In this document: positions 1-9,620 of the stretch, piece by piece
Layout: every line of letters starts with the position of its first letter
How positions within the stretch are numbered: position 1 is the stretch's first letter
From: Thalassotalea sp. 42_200_T64
Lineage (GTDB): Bacteria > Pseudomonadota > Gammaproteobacteria > Enterobacterales > Alteromonadaceae
Reading direction: 5' to 3'
NCBI GenBank assembly: GCA_002162925.1
Contig: MABC01000046.1
Span: forward strand, 1 to 45,943
Length of the DNA: 45,943 nucleotides
Made by a program: the position numbers and the translations under genes
The notes under the pieces: generated by a model
Seen by the model: only the letters and a program-made list of their open reading frames with translations
The model's database searches: none
What the model was told of the DNA's origin: nothing

Positions 1-234
1 TTCCTCATTAATAGGCCGGATATACGTATGTAGTTTATTCCTGTTCTTTATAACGAAACGAGTTTTAAGATAAAAATAGTTATCAGAAAGCATTGCGTTT
101 TTTGAGGTGTACATATATGATGTATATATTCCCGAGCCATGGACCACTCCATCACATCGTGTGATCGTGGCATTCATTACGTCCGTGTAAATCATGGTGG
201 CTAGGGGATGTTTGTTAATTGATTTTAGTCGAGG
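1..234. other. Non-coding left edge
   Basis: No credible ORF is seen in either strand here. The only structure noted is a hairpin at about 146-170, with ATCACA and TGTGAT arms around a 3-nt loop and flanking CCAC/GTGG, lying downstream of cspD on the minus strand. It has no T-run, so a terminator role is not supported. Confidence 0.4.
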
Positions 235-447
235 CTATTCTAGATCTTTCGGGGTTATGCTTGCGGCATGATGCCCTTTGGGCCCTTGATTAAGTTCATA
301 ATCAACAATTTGACCTGCCTTTAATGTTCGATAACCATCCATTTGGATAGTTGAGTAGTGAGCAAAAATATCTTCACCACCTTTTTCTGGACAAATAAAA
401 CCAAAGCCTTTGGCGTTGTTAAACCATTTCACAGTACCGTTTGCCAT
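235..447 (-). CDS. cspD: Cold-shock-like protein CspD
   Basis: This 70-residue single cold-shock domain starts MANGTVKWFNNAKGFGFI, which carries the RNP1-type KGFGFI motif; the RNP2-type motif is changed to DIFAHY (VFVHF in CspA). The CSP fold binds single-stranded nucleic acid, and E. coli CspD is a replication inhibitor made in stationary phase. An AGGAAAT ribosome binding site sits just upstream of the ATG. The gene is divergent from clpS-clpA, the arrangement found in many gammaproteobacteria, and this context favours CspD over CspA-like paralogues. The length matches the family. Confidence 0.9.
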   Translation of the reverse strand: MANGTVKWFNNAKGFGFICPEKGGEDIFAHYSTIQMDGYRTLKAGQIVDYELNQGPKGHHAASITPKDLE

Positions 448-688
448 ACTTCATATTTCCTTCTCTATGATTCGGTATTTTGTTATATTTATGCACTTAA
501 CCATATTTACACCAATTTGATTAAGTTTTTATTTTTTTCAAAAAAGCATACTTTTTGTGTCTAAAAATTAGTCACTTATAAAAATTTAGATAATTACACG
601 AAATAGTCAAGGTAAATCGTTGGTTTTTTTTACATTTTTTTTTCGAAAAGAGTTCTGCAGAACGTCAAGTTAAGGCTATTATTTAAGT
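448..688. promoter_or_regulatory. Divergent cspD / clpS intergenic region
   Basis: This very AT-rich gap of about 240 bp separates two divergent genes and must hold both promoters. It contains long T and A tracts (for example around 626-645). I could not assign -35/-10 boxes with confidence. Confidence 0.45.
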
Positions 689-1009
689 ATGGGCAAGAGA
701 AACGAAGAGATCGAAGGCGAGCAAACGACGCTGGAAGAGGTAAAGGATAAAGTTCAGCGTCCAGCCATGTACCGGGTCATTTTATTAAATGATGATTACA
801 CCCCGATGGATTTTGTTGTTGAGGTATTAAGTAGATTTTTTCAAATGAATACTGACCAAGCGACGCAAATTATGCTAACAATACATTATAAGGGGAAAGC
901 AAGTTGCGGAATTTACAGTGCAGGAATAGCCGAAACTAAAGTTGCTATGGTTAGCCTTTATGCTAAAGAGCATCAGCATCCCTTAATGTGTACCATGGAA
1001 AAGGTATAA
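689..1009 (+). CDS. clpS: ATP-dependent Clp protease adaptor ClpS
   Basis: This 106-residue protein has the ClpS core: the [19 protein letters not shown] stretch that forms the N-degron pocket (the DD and M residues are typical), followed by the conserved [19 protein letters not shown] segment. ClpS hands N-end-rule substrates to ClpAP and inhibits ClpA autodegradation. The flexible, charged N-terminal tail (about 25 residues) is the part that contacts ClpA. The gene lies 73 bp upstream of clpA in the same direction, the usual pair. The Shine-Dalgarno signal is weak. The aat and ate transferases that create N-degrons for this adaptor are also encoded in this window. Confidence 0.95.
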   Translation: MGKRNEEIEGEQTTLEEVKDKVQRPAMYRVILLNDDYTPMDFVVEVLSRFFQMNTDQATQIMLTIHYKGKASCGIYSAGIAETKVAMVSLYAKEHQHPLMCTMEKV

Positions 1010-1082
1010 AACAGCTTAAACAGCGATAAAACAGGTATAGAAAAAGTAATGATAAGTAGTTTGAATTTTCAGGAGTGTGCCT

Positions 1083-3347
1083 ATGTTAAATAAAGATTTA
1101 GAGATTTCATTGAATTTAGCTTTTCGTCAGGCGAAGGATTCACGCCATGAATTTATGACGGTAGAGCATTTGTTGTTGGCATTGCTTGAAAACCCCGAAG
1201 CCATTGATGCAATCAATGCCTGTGGTGGTGATTTGACCAAATTAAAAATGGAGCTTCTGAACTTTATTGGTGAAACAACCCCGGTAATTCCCCAGGGGGA
1301 CGAAGATAGAGAGACACAACCAACGTTAGGGTTTCAACGGGTACTGCAACGCGCAGTTTTTCATGTCCAGTCTTCGGGTAAAAACGAAGTCAACGGTGCC
1401 AATGTTTTGGTGGCCATTTTCAGCGAGCAAGAATCGCAGGCGGCTTATTTTTTAAAAAAATCAGACATTACCCGCCTCGATATTGTCAATTATATTTCCC
1501 ACGGTATTGCTAAAAATCTACAACCGGAAGAATTGAATCCTGGTTTAGAGCAACCGGTAAATACCGAAGATGAGTCGAAAAACCTTGATGCTTATGCAGA
1601 TAATTTAAATGCCACAGCGTTGAGAGGCGAAATAGACCCGATGATTGGTCGTAATGCGGAATTAAATCGGGCCATACAAGTGCTTAGCCGCAGACGAAAA
1701 AATAACCCATTATTTGTCGGTGAAGCCGGGGTTGGTAAAACCGCCCTTGCCGAAGGGCTGGCTAAACTTATCGTTGAGAAAAAAGCACCCGAGGTGCTTA
1801 GCGATGCCACCATTTATTCGCTGGATCTGGGCGCCTTGCTCGCCGGCACTAAGTATCGTGGTGATTTTGAAAAACGGTTTAAATCGTTATTAAAAGAGTT
1901 AGAAAAAGACAAGCACGCCATTTTATTTATCGATGAAATTCACACCATTATTGGTGCCGGTGCCGCTTCTGGCGGGATGATGGATGCCTCAAACTTAATT
2001 AAACCATTATTATCTTCCGGTAAATTACGTTGTATGGGGTCAACCACATTCCAGGAATTTCAAACCATATTTGAAAAAGACCGGGCACTTGCTCGTCGCT
2101 TTCAAAAAATTGATATTCATGAGCCAAGCATTGATGAAACGACCAAGATATTGGTTGGTTTAAAAGATAGATATGAAACCTATCACGGGGTGAAATATAC
2201 CAATAAAGCCTTACGAGCAGCGGCGGAATTATCGGCCAAATACATCAACGACAGATTCTTACCGGATAAAGCCATTGATGTTATTGACGAAGCCGGTGCT
2301 AAGCAACAATTGGTAACACCGGCTAAACGCAAGAAAGTGATCAACATTGGCGATGTTGAAGCTGTGGTAGCGAGTATTGCCCGCATTCCAGAAAAGTCAG
2401 TGTCATCGACCGAAAAAGATAACCTGATGAATATTGACAGAAACCTGAAAATGGTGGTGTTTGGTCAAGACGAAGCGATAGATGGTTTAACCTCAGTCAT
2501 TCGTTTAAGCCGAGCCGGACTTGGCGCGGAAGAAAAACCCATTGGCTCGTTTTTATTTTCTGGCCCTACCGGGGTTGGTAAAACGGAAGTTACTCAGCAA
2601 TTAGCGAAGCAACTGGGGGTTGAGTTATTGCGCTTTGACATGTCTGAATACATGGAAAAACATGCCGTCAGTCGTTTAATTGGCGCGCCTCCAGGTTATG
2701 TAGGCTTTGAGCAGGGTGGTTTATTAACCGATGCGGTAATTAAACATCCACACTCAGTGGTGTTGCTAGATGAAATCGAAAAAGCACACACAGATGTTTA
2801 CAACATACTTTTACAAGTGATGGATCATGGTACCTTAACCGACAATAATGGTCGTAAAGCCGACTTTAGAAACGTGGTAGTGGTATTAACCACCAACGCC
2901 GGTGTGCAAGAAACGCAACGACAGTCTATCGGTTTTAAACAACAAGATCACAGTTTTGATGCGATGAATGAAATAAACAGGGTATTTTCACCTGAATTTA
3001 GAAACCGTCTCGATTCTATCGTGTGGTTCAATCACTTAGAAGGCGAAGTAATTGAACAAGTCGTTGATAAGTTTATCGTCGAGCTACAAGTTCAACTCGA
3101 TAACAAAGGTGTCTCTTTAGAAGTCAGCAAAACAGCAAGACTATGGTTAGCTGAGCATGGCTACGACAAGACCATGGGGGCAAGACCTATGGCAAGGCTT
3201 ATCCAGGAGAAACTCAAAAAACCGCTGGCCAATGAATTACTGTTTGGTGATCTAATGCAAGGTGGCATTGCCAAAGTTGATGTTGGTGGCAAAGATAAAG
3301 AATTGCAGTTAACTTATGAGAAAAAACAGGAGCTGGTCTCACATTAA
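1083..3347 (+). CDS. clpA: ATP-dependent Clp protease ATP-binding subunit ClpA
   Basis: This 754-residue Hsp100 unfoldase pairs with ClpP. An N-terminal double Clp repeat (about 1-145) is followed by AAA+ domain 1 with Walker A GEAGVGKT (about 213) and Walker B LFIDEIH, and by AAA+ domain 2 with Walker A GPTGVGKT (about 495) and LLDEIEKAH. The C-terminal D2-small domain ends near residue 750. The chosen ATG gives MLNKDLEISLNLAF, like E. coli ClpA (MLNQELELS), and has AGGAG 7 nt upstream. An in-frame GTG two codons earlier lies too close to that site. The length matches the family (E. coli 758). Confidence 0.96.
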   Translation: MLNKDLEISLNLAFRQAKDSRHEFMTVEHLLLALLENPEAIDAINACGGDLTKLKMELLNFIGETTPVIPQGDEDRETQPTLGFQRVLQRAVFHVQSSGKNEVNGANVLVAIFSEQESQAAYFLKKSDITRLDIVNYISHGIAKNLQPEELNPGLEQPVNTEDESKNLDAYADNLNATALRGEIDPMIGRNAELNRAIQVLSRRRKNNPLFVGEAGVGKTALAEGLAKLIVEKKAPEVLSDATIYSLDLGALLAGTKYRGDFEKRFKSLLKELEKDKHAILFIDEIHTIIGAGAASGGMMDASNLIKPLLSSGKLRCMGSTTFQEFQTIFEKDRALARRFQKIDIHEPSIDETTKILVGLKDRYETYHGVKYTNKALRAAAELSAKYINDRFLPDKAIDVIDEAGAKQQLVTPAKRKKVINIGDVEAVVASIARIPEKSVSSTEKDNLMNIDRNLKMVVFGQDEAIDGLTSVIRLSRAGLGAEEKPIGSFLFSGPTGVGKTEVTQQLAKQLGVELLRFDMSEYMEKHAVSRLIGAPPGYVGFEQGGLLTDAVIKHPHSVVLLDEIEKAHTDVYNILLQVMDHGTLTDNNGRKADFRNVVVVLTTNAGVQETQRQSIGFKQQDHSFDAMNEINRVFSPEFRNRLDSIVWFNHLEGEVIEQVVDKFIVELQVQLDNKGVSLEVSKTARLWLAEHGYDKTMGARPMARLIQEKLKKPLANELLFGDLMQGGIAKVDVGGKDKELQLTYEKKQELVSH

Positions 3348-3381
3348 ATTTATGGTGTAACATACATCGAGTTTGAATAAG

Positions 3382-3415
3382 CGGGCATCGTACCAATGGG
3401 TAGATGCCCGTTTTT
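3382..3415 (+). terminator. Rho-independent terminator of clpA
   Basis: An 8-bp perfect stem (CGGGCATC / GATGCCCG) is extended by an inner TACC/GGTA pairing and followed directly by TTTTT. It lies 35 bp after the clpA stop and separates it from the convergent collagenase remnant. Confidence 0.9.
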
Positions 3416-3444
3416 ATTTAATCAACTTGCTATCAGATGCTTTT

Positions 3445-5425
3445 TCATTGGGTTGTTAACGCCACTACCGGTTGCGCTTTATTGGCAGCGTTTTCATGCC
3501 AATATTGCCAGTGCATATGCAATACGTCTTCTGTTAAGTAAGCAGGGTGTAAGTAGTCTTTATAAGTGTAACGATAAAATTGACGGGGCTTACGTGGATT
3601 TTCTTCCTGCTCGCTATCGGTAAAGGTTTCTTTATGATTTGCCAACCATTGGCTAAATTCGGCATTGAATTTTTCACCTGACTCATCGAGTAAGTCTTTA
3701 TACCCCTTAAAAAAGTCGGTCTTTAAGTAGTGCGCCATTTGATGTTATTCAGCCTGGTGATTTTCAGACATAAACCTTACCGCCAGATAACTCCATCGGT
3801 ATACCCGGTCGACACCATCTTTATATTCAGTGTTAAAGACATCCAGCAAACTTGGCCAGGCTTTCGGCTTAGTATCGTGTAACAATTTAAAGCTTCTTGG
3901 GTTGATATCTTCTTTAGAAATATACTCCGCCAAGCCTTCTGACCACCAGACTAAATTGCTCGAAAAATGATCAAAGGTATCGTATTTTACATAGCGGCCA
4001 TCGAGGTAATGGACAAACTCATGATTTAAGTTCCAGACCGCAAACTTGGGACGCGCCCAAAAATGCTCAAACGAGTAGAAGGTCGCCTCATTGGCAGGGT
4101 CTTGAGTGGTGCCTTCAATATACATGCCGCCGTTATCGGTGTTGATATCAAACACCAATTGGCCGTACTTATTGTATTGCGCAGCATCATCAAAAATAAC
4201 TACCCGCAATTTGTCATTGTAATCATTGGCGACGGGTTCATAGTTGGTGGCAAGTTTTTGGTGAAAATTCGTTTCCTGTGAAATTAATTGCTGACATGAA
4301 TCAGCTAACTGGGCGTTGCTCATCTGTTGCGTCAAAATATAAATTCTTTCTGAACAAAGATGTTTGATAGGTAATGCTTGCTCAATGGTGGGGGCAATGC
4401 AACGGTCTTGCAACGTGCCTTCTTCACACTCAGACTTTCCTCTAAAGGTGGTAACCACATAGGGTACACTAAATAATTCTTTAGTTTGCTGAGTCGTATC
4501 AGCATTGCCAGCATCAAGGTTGGTAGAGGTCAGGGCGGTCCAAATTGCATTATCGAGACGGTCCATGGCAATTTCACTGGCTAAGGTTAACTTATCATCG
4601 TCCAATTGCTTTTGTTGTTGTTCTGAGCGCAGATAGTACTCATTCCAATACTGTTTGTTATACAAGTTATAATATTGAGCTAATGCCCAAAGCGCATGTT
4701 TCTTCGGCCAGTTGTCATTGTGACGACTGGCGTTTTTCGCCGTTAAAAAACCTGTCAGCGCTTGCTGTAATTCGCCGTCACCATGTATCGACCTGGAAAA
4801 TACTTCTTCATTTTTACGACGCGCCTCATAAGGCAAATTTGCACCGGCTCTGATAACTTCCCATAAGGCATAATCAATGGCTTTGTCTTCAGCTAAATCT
4901 GCATTTGCGTATAAATTAATTAACCTGGCTAGCGGTTCTACATGATCAACAATCTTACCTTGTAAAGGTTTTAAAGAATACAATCGATACAATGCAACGG
5001 CATAGTTTTCATGAAAACGAGCGGTTGTCGCATTTATCTGGTAAAACCCGGGCATGTTTTGTAGGTCAATCAATGCGTCATTTACTGCTGTTGCTGTGTG
5101 TTCAACCCAGTTCGCATCGGGACCAAAACTGCTATAAATACGAAGATAATAGGTTAGCTTATCAAGAGATTGGCTATCTAATCTGGCAGTTAACGATTCT
5201 GCCGTAATTGCCTCTGCAACATCTTTTAATAAGCCTGTTTGATAATGATCGAATTGCTGATCCCAGAGCTGCTCAACATCCGTACTCAATATGTTTAGCA
5301 CAGTCTTAGAATTTGCTGCTTGTGCTGAAATCTTAGTGTGTGGTTCTGTTGTATGAATAGAATTACAACCATAAAATTATGGTGGTGGAAATTGCAACTA
5401 AAGTGGCAATTGCTTTGTTATTCAT
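3445..5425 (-). pseudogene. M9-type collagenase lipoprotein, broken by a frameshift and a nonsense codon
   Basis: The main reading frame (5301 to 3745) encodes a peptidase M9 collagenase: an N-terminal helical activator-like domain, then the metalloprotease segment with the zinc motif HEFVH and the downstream SEGLAEYISKED glutamate region. Two lesions are visible. In-frame TAA at 3745-3747 cuts off the last 99 codons, which continue in the same frame to 3445 and hold the usual family end (FFKGYKDLLDE... FSQWLANH). At the 5' end, ATG at 5425 opens a signal peptide (MNNKAIATLVAISTTII), but a TTTT run shifts the frame; with one T fewer it would read IYGCNS, a lipobox with its cysteine. The surviving GTG start at 5301 has no export signal. 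Relatives degrade collagen outside the cell. The gene faces the other collagen/hydroxyproline remnants. Confidence 0.82.
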
Positions 5426-5627
5426 TTAGATAAGCCTACAGTTAGAATTAAGAATGGTTATTTTTGCATACAATATATCCTTAAGATCTTGATATAACTA
5501 AAACACCATTGGCAGGGTATTCACGGTAAAGCTGTTTACTCGCCATCAGCCTGTAACTCGATGCTGTTACCCCATGGTTTAAAACAAAGACCAAAATTGG
5601 CAATAAACCGTTTGTGATTTATTTATT

Positions 5628-6464
5628 TTGACCGGTTTTTGGGCCATGTATTTACAGTTATTTGTTACCACGCCATTATTTATCCGCGATTTTGTCAATA
5701 CTTCAATTTTGGTAGATTACCTGAGGCAACTATCACCACAATGGTTAGAATATTTTTCCCGGGTTAATATTGAGCAACTAAGCAGCGCCATTAACCAACA
5801 GTTAGGCAATAACCTAACACCGGATACTATTAGCACAAACATATCTGCGATATATTTTGACCTGGTCAATTATAAGGTCATGGTGCCAAGGCAAGAAATT
5901 ATTGTCGGATTGCAAGCGATAGCTGCAAACGATACTACGACGATTATAATGGCTCAGCAATGGGCCGAAAACTATCGGCAAATTAATCCTGAGTACATTG
6001 TCAATATTGCCTTTGGTTGTATTATCGTCTTTCAAATACTGATCAGCCATTACTGTGCAAAATTAAACCTTTTACCCGTTATTGTTATTGGCACGGCGAT
6101 AATCGCATTGGCAATGCTGATCACTGGTGCTGCGGCGAGTAATACCATGTCAGGAGTTATCATTATCATTGCGGTGATCGTTTTTGCCTTTGGTGAAATG
6201 ATCGCATCACCAAAATCACAAGAATATGTTGTCACCATTGCGCCAAAGCAGCATTCTGCGATGTATATGGGTTATTATTTTGTTTCCATGGCACTTGGCT
6301 TTTTATTTGCTGGATTACTCTCTGGTTGGTCTTACGGGCTGCTGGCAAAAACGATGAATCAGTCAATGTTAATGTGGTCACTATTTGCCAGCATTGGCAC
6401 TTTAACCTGTCTGGCGCTAGTCTGGTTTAATAACAACTACATAAAAATCTGCCAACAATCTTGA
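5628..6464 (+). pseudogene. MFS transporter, C-terminal half only
   Basis: The 278 residues contain about six membrane segments and an MFS-like stretch (FGEMIASPKSQEYVVTIAP, then MGYYFVSMALGFLFAGLLSGW). Complete transporters of this type have about twelve helices and 400-480 residues, so the N-terminal half is missing. Nothing like the missing half was seen in the three frames between 5426 and 5628. The nominal start is TTG without a Shine-Dalgarno site. The extracellular loop between the first two segments (about 35-120) is unusually long. The substrate is unknown; a peptide or proline-type solute would fit the neighbours, but this is inference. Confidence 0.65.
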
Positions 6465-6470
6465 ATATAT

Positions 6471-6737
6471 ATACCAAGTCCGATAATTTATTGACCATTT
6501 AGCGAGAGTTAAAAGGTTTATAGACAAGGCATTGGTTGTAAAGAAGGGTTGTTCCCTTGTTAAAATCAATAACGCAGTAGATAAGCCTTTTAAACTCGCC
6601 CTTCGGGAGCTTGAAAGAGACGAGATAACGGCTCAAAATTTGTTTTATATAGAAATGACTATATCAAAACAAATTTCGATTGTTCTCCCACCTCTTTCAA
6701 AGCTCTAAATCGACCAATAAATTGTCGGAATTGGTAT
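6471..6737. repeat. 267-bp MITE-like element with imperfect terminal inverted repeats
   Basis: The left end starts ATACCAAGTCCGATAATTTA and the right end is its imperfect inverse, finishing TGTCGGAATTGGTAT, giving about 26 bp of paired ends. Inside, near 6636-6677, is a long hairpin with AAATTTGTTTTATATAG arms. It has no coding capacity; a 61-codon minus-strand ORF at its right end is only a translation of the repeat. Ends of the same ATACCAA...TTGGTAT type occur at four other places in this window. It fills the gap between two broken genes. Confidence 0.75.
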
Positions 6738-6815
6738 AAGCCCGCAGATAGTAAAGCGACGGGCCAATAATGAGAAAACTGGCGATAAAAATACTTAAAT
6801 TTGAAAAGGACCAAT

Positions 6816-7796
6816 ATGATCAACATTAGTGCTGATACAGTCATACAAGCATTAGACTACCCACAGTTAATCGCCGCCTTGCGACAAGATTTTTCTGGCG
6901 ACATTTGTGTACCACCGCGGTCGCATTTTGATATGGACAACCCGCACGCGAGCACCGAAACCACGCTTTTGATCATGCCTGCATGGCAAGCCGGTGGATT
7001 TTCCGGCGTCAAACTGGTGACCGTGGCACCCGATAACAGTCAAATAAATTTGCCATCAATTCAAGGCAGCTACTTATTGTTTGAAGTATAAACCGGCCAG
7101 TTGTTGTGTACTATGGATGCACCCGCTATTACGGCAAAGCGTACTGCGGCCGCTTCGGCTTTGGCATCGAGTTTTTTATCGAGAGAAAATTCCAAACACC
7201 TGTTAATCGTGGGTACTGGTACCTTAGCACCTGAGTTAATAAAAGCTCACCGCAGTGTAAGAGCACTTGAAACTGTGAGTATTTAGGGCAGAGACCCGAG
7301 CAAGGCACAGGCGGTGGTTGAGCAGGTTAAGCATTTAAATCTTAACCATAACCTTAATTTTAACGTGGTCGAAAACCTGGATCAGGCGATCCCTGCTGCC
7401 GATATCATCAGTTGTGCAACCTTGGCCCGAGAGCCGCTGATTTTTGGTAAATACCTGGTTGCCGGCCAACATCTGGATATGGTTGGCGCGCATCGACCAA
7501 ATATGCGCGAAATGGACGATGAATGTTTACGAAAGGCGAAGATTTTCGTCGATAACCTGCCCGGGGCAACTAAGGAAACCGGTGATATAGTGATACCACT
7601 GCAAAACAAGGTGATAAGTTTAGACGATATCAAGGCTGATTTATTTTCTTTGTGCAAAGCACAGGTACAGTTTCAGCGCAGCGAGCAGGACATTACCATC
7701 TTTAAATCGGTCGGTCATGCTTTAGAAGATTTAGCCGCGGCTAAATTGGTGTATCAACATGCGAACTGCGATGCAAACAGTAATAGCGCATGTTAA
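6816..7796 (+). pseudogene. Ornithine cyclodeaminase / pyrroline-2-carboxylate reductase family, two in-frame stops
   Basis: One frame encodes a complete ornithine cyclodeaminase/mu-crystallin protein: the N-terminal substrate domain (PPRSHFDM, GGFSGVKLVTV), the TAAASALASSFLSREN segment, the Rossmann motif LIVGTGTLAPELIKAH, and the C-terminal VDNLPGATKETGDI and KSVGHALEDLAAAKL motifs. Two nonsense codons interrupt it: TAA at 7089-7091 (before TGQLLCT) and TAG at 7284-7286, where homologues have the Trp of a WGR motif (one change from TGG). ATG 6816 follows AAAAGGA at 6804-6810. Family members near a trans-3-hydroxyproline dehydratase usually reduce pyrroline-2-carboxylate to L-proline, and that is the likely former job. 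Confidence 0.85.
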
Positions 7797-7828
7797 TTTT
7801 TCCAGCCCAGTCATAACAGATAGTGAAT

Positions 7829-8278
7829 ATGTCCTTATATAAGCAGCGCAGAGAACTACTTTACCAACAACTTGACCCGAATAGTGTGGTGATCATTGTC
7901 GGTAACACGCAAAAAATGCGCAGTAAAAACATTAAATACCATTTTCGAGTTGATAATGATTTGTTTTATTTCAGCGGATTCGCCGAACCCGATGCCATTG
8001 TGGTGTTAAGACCCGGGCACGAACAGCCCTTTGTGTTATTCAACCGCGGCAAAGATGAAGCCGCTGAAATAAATTTTGGTCAAAGGGCTGGTCTGCAAGG
8101 TGCAGAGCAGCAATTTAATGCCGACTTGGCCTTTGATATTTTGTCACTAGAGCAGCTATTACCACAATTGCTCGAACAGAGAACCAAAGTTTACTATTTA
8201 GACGAGCAAGCGCTCTATCAACACCGTATCTTTGATTGGCTCAATCAGCAACGGCAATCAACGGCGTTGATTCTTTGA
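7829..8278 (+). pseudogene. Xaa-Pro aminopeptidase PepP, N-terminal domain only
   Basis: The 149 residues match the creatinase/aminopeptidase-P N-terminal domain (YHFRVDNDLFYFSGFAEPDAIVVL, VLFNRGKDEAAEINFGQR). The full enzyme is about 440 residues; the whole metal-binding pita-bread catalytic domain is absent. The ORF stops after STALIL, immediately before a perfect 13-bp inverted repeat (8279-8310). Such enzymes remove the N-terminal residue next to proline or hydroxyproline, which suits collagen peptides. A GTG two codons upstream (7823) is an alternative start. A second, complete pepP elsewhere in the genome is possible. Confidence 0.75.
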
Positions 8279-8310
8279 AATGTTCAGTACCTATGATGGT
8301 ACTGAACATT
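8279..8310. repeat. Perfect 13-bp inverted repeat at the pepP break
   Basis: AATGTTCAGTACC, a 6-nt loop and GGTACTGAACATT form a perfect hairpin directly after the premature pepP end. No T-run follows on either strand, so it does not look like a normal terminator. It may mark a deletion junction or an element end. Confidence 0.6.
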
Positions 8311-8337
8311 CATTGCTGATTGGTATTAGGTATTAGG

Positions 8338-9620
8338 TTATTGAAATCTTGAAATAGAAAATGGCGTTAAATCAATGTTGGTGGCGCTCGCTGAAATCAG
8401 TTGTGCCATTAACTTTGCCGTTTTTGCCCCCCCGGTCAGTCCTAAATGTGATGTCCCAGTGCTAAATATAGGTTTTAATGTAGAGGCGACTTGTCCAATA
8501 CCGGTAAGGAGTCGGGTAGCGAGGGTCTTAAGCCCATCCAACGAACATCCTTATTTTTACTGGGCTCGGCAGTGTCACCGCTGAGCAACGCGTAACTATT
8601 ATTTAGCATTTTGTCCGCGCGTTTGTAGTTTTCTTTGGCATCTATTCCGGCAAATTCGACAGCACCGACCAGACGCAACCCCTTGCTCATCGGAGTCATA
8701 ATAAATTTACGTTCAGACGATGCTACCGGACGGTTCAAACTGTAATTATTGCTGAGCATATAGTGATAACCACGTTCCACTTCCATCGGTAATTTCAATT
8801 TCAAGGTTTTCAGCATGGCTTTTGACCATGCACCCGTTGCGATAACAACACCATCAAATTGCTGACAGGATTGGCGGGTTTGAACGTTAACTTTTTGCGA
8901 TTCTTCGCTGATGTCGATAACTTTTTCAGTGATTAATGTGGCGTTGTTGGTCATAGCGGTTTTGGCCAAGGCCATGCATAACTCGTAAGGATCGCAGGTA
9001 TGGCCAACATCAGGGAAAAATAGTGCGTAATTTACCCGTTCAGACAACGCCGGATCCAATTCATTAACTTGCTTCTTATCAAGTAAGTCAACCGGTACGC
9101 CACCAGCGAGGTACTTATTGAGATCTTTTTATATCAAGGCTAACGGCGTGTTTTCATACACCAGCAGGCTGCCCCTGATCTGCAATAAATGGCTGGCATG
9201 GGCCTTTGCCAGTAATGACCGGTAATACTCAATCGCATCTTTGTTTAAACTTTGCAACGCTTGATGGTTGTGCTGAAATCGTTTGCTGCGCATATTGCTG
9301 ATAAATTTAGCAAACCAGGGCAATGCTTTAAGCAAATAGCCGGATTTGAGCACGATAGGACCCAGTGGGTCGAGCAGCATTTTCGGAATTTGTGGCAATA
9401 TTGCCGGATCGGCCAACTGAAATACTTGTTCCGTAGCAAAATGGCCGGCATTGCCGTGCGAACATCCATTGGCAAAACCTTGATGATCAAAAAATGTCAC
9501 TCGGCAGCCCAACTCTTGTAATTCCAGTGCGCAACAAATGCCGACGATACCGGCACCAACGATGGCAAAATGTTTGTTGTTATCAACTATTTCAGTGTGA
9601 GTGTTTGCTTGTTTGTTCAT
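8338..9620 (-). pseudogene. D-amino-acid dehydrogenase-like FAD oxidoreductase, stop and frameshift
   Basis: The N-terminus carries a dinucleotide-binding motif (FAIVGAGIVGICCALELQELG) and the middle has the DadA-like GVVIATGAWSK and YHYMLSNN segments. The last part (FSTGTSHLGLTGGAKTAKLMAQLIS) closes the FAD fold. TAA at 9129-9131 interrupts the frame after ENTPLALI; the same frame resumes at once with KDLNKYLAGG. A second lesion, a frameshift near 8475-8500 after LPVLDKS, separates the C-terminal piece. The ATG overlaps the stop of the upstream gene (ATGA), so the two were translationally coupled. In hydroxyproline loci this family oxidises D-hydroxyproline or D-proline; that assignment is by context. 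Confidence 0.82.

Noticed and set aside
146..170. CRP-like operator near cspD
   Set aside because: The arms are in the order TCACA...TGTGA with a 3-nt gap, the inverse of the CRP consensus and with the wrong spacing.
3396..3623. Plus-strand 75-codon ORF after clpA
   Set aside because: It begins inside the clpA terminator hairpin and runs antisense to the collagenase C-terminal region.
6659..6844. Minus-strand 61-codon ORF
   Set aside because: It is a translation of the right end of the 267-bp repeat plus flanking DNA, with no ribosome binding site and no recognisable protein.
7089..7286. Programmed stop-codon readthrough or selenocysteine in the reductase gene
   Set aside because: The stops are TAA and TAG, not TGA, no structured element follows them, and every neighbouring gene is also broken, so simple decay explains them better.
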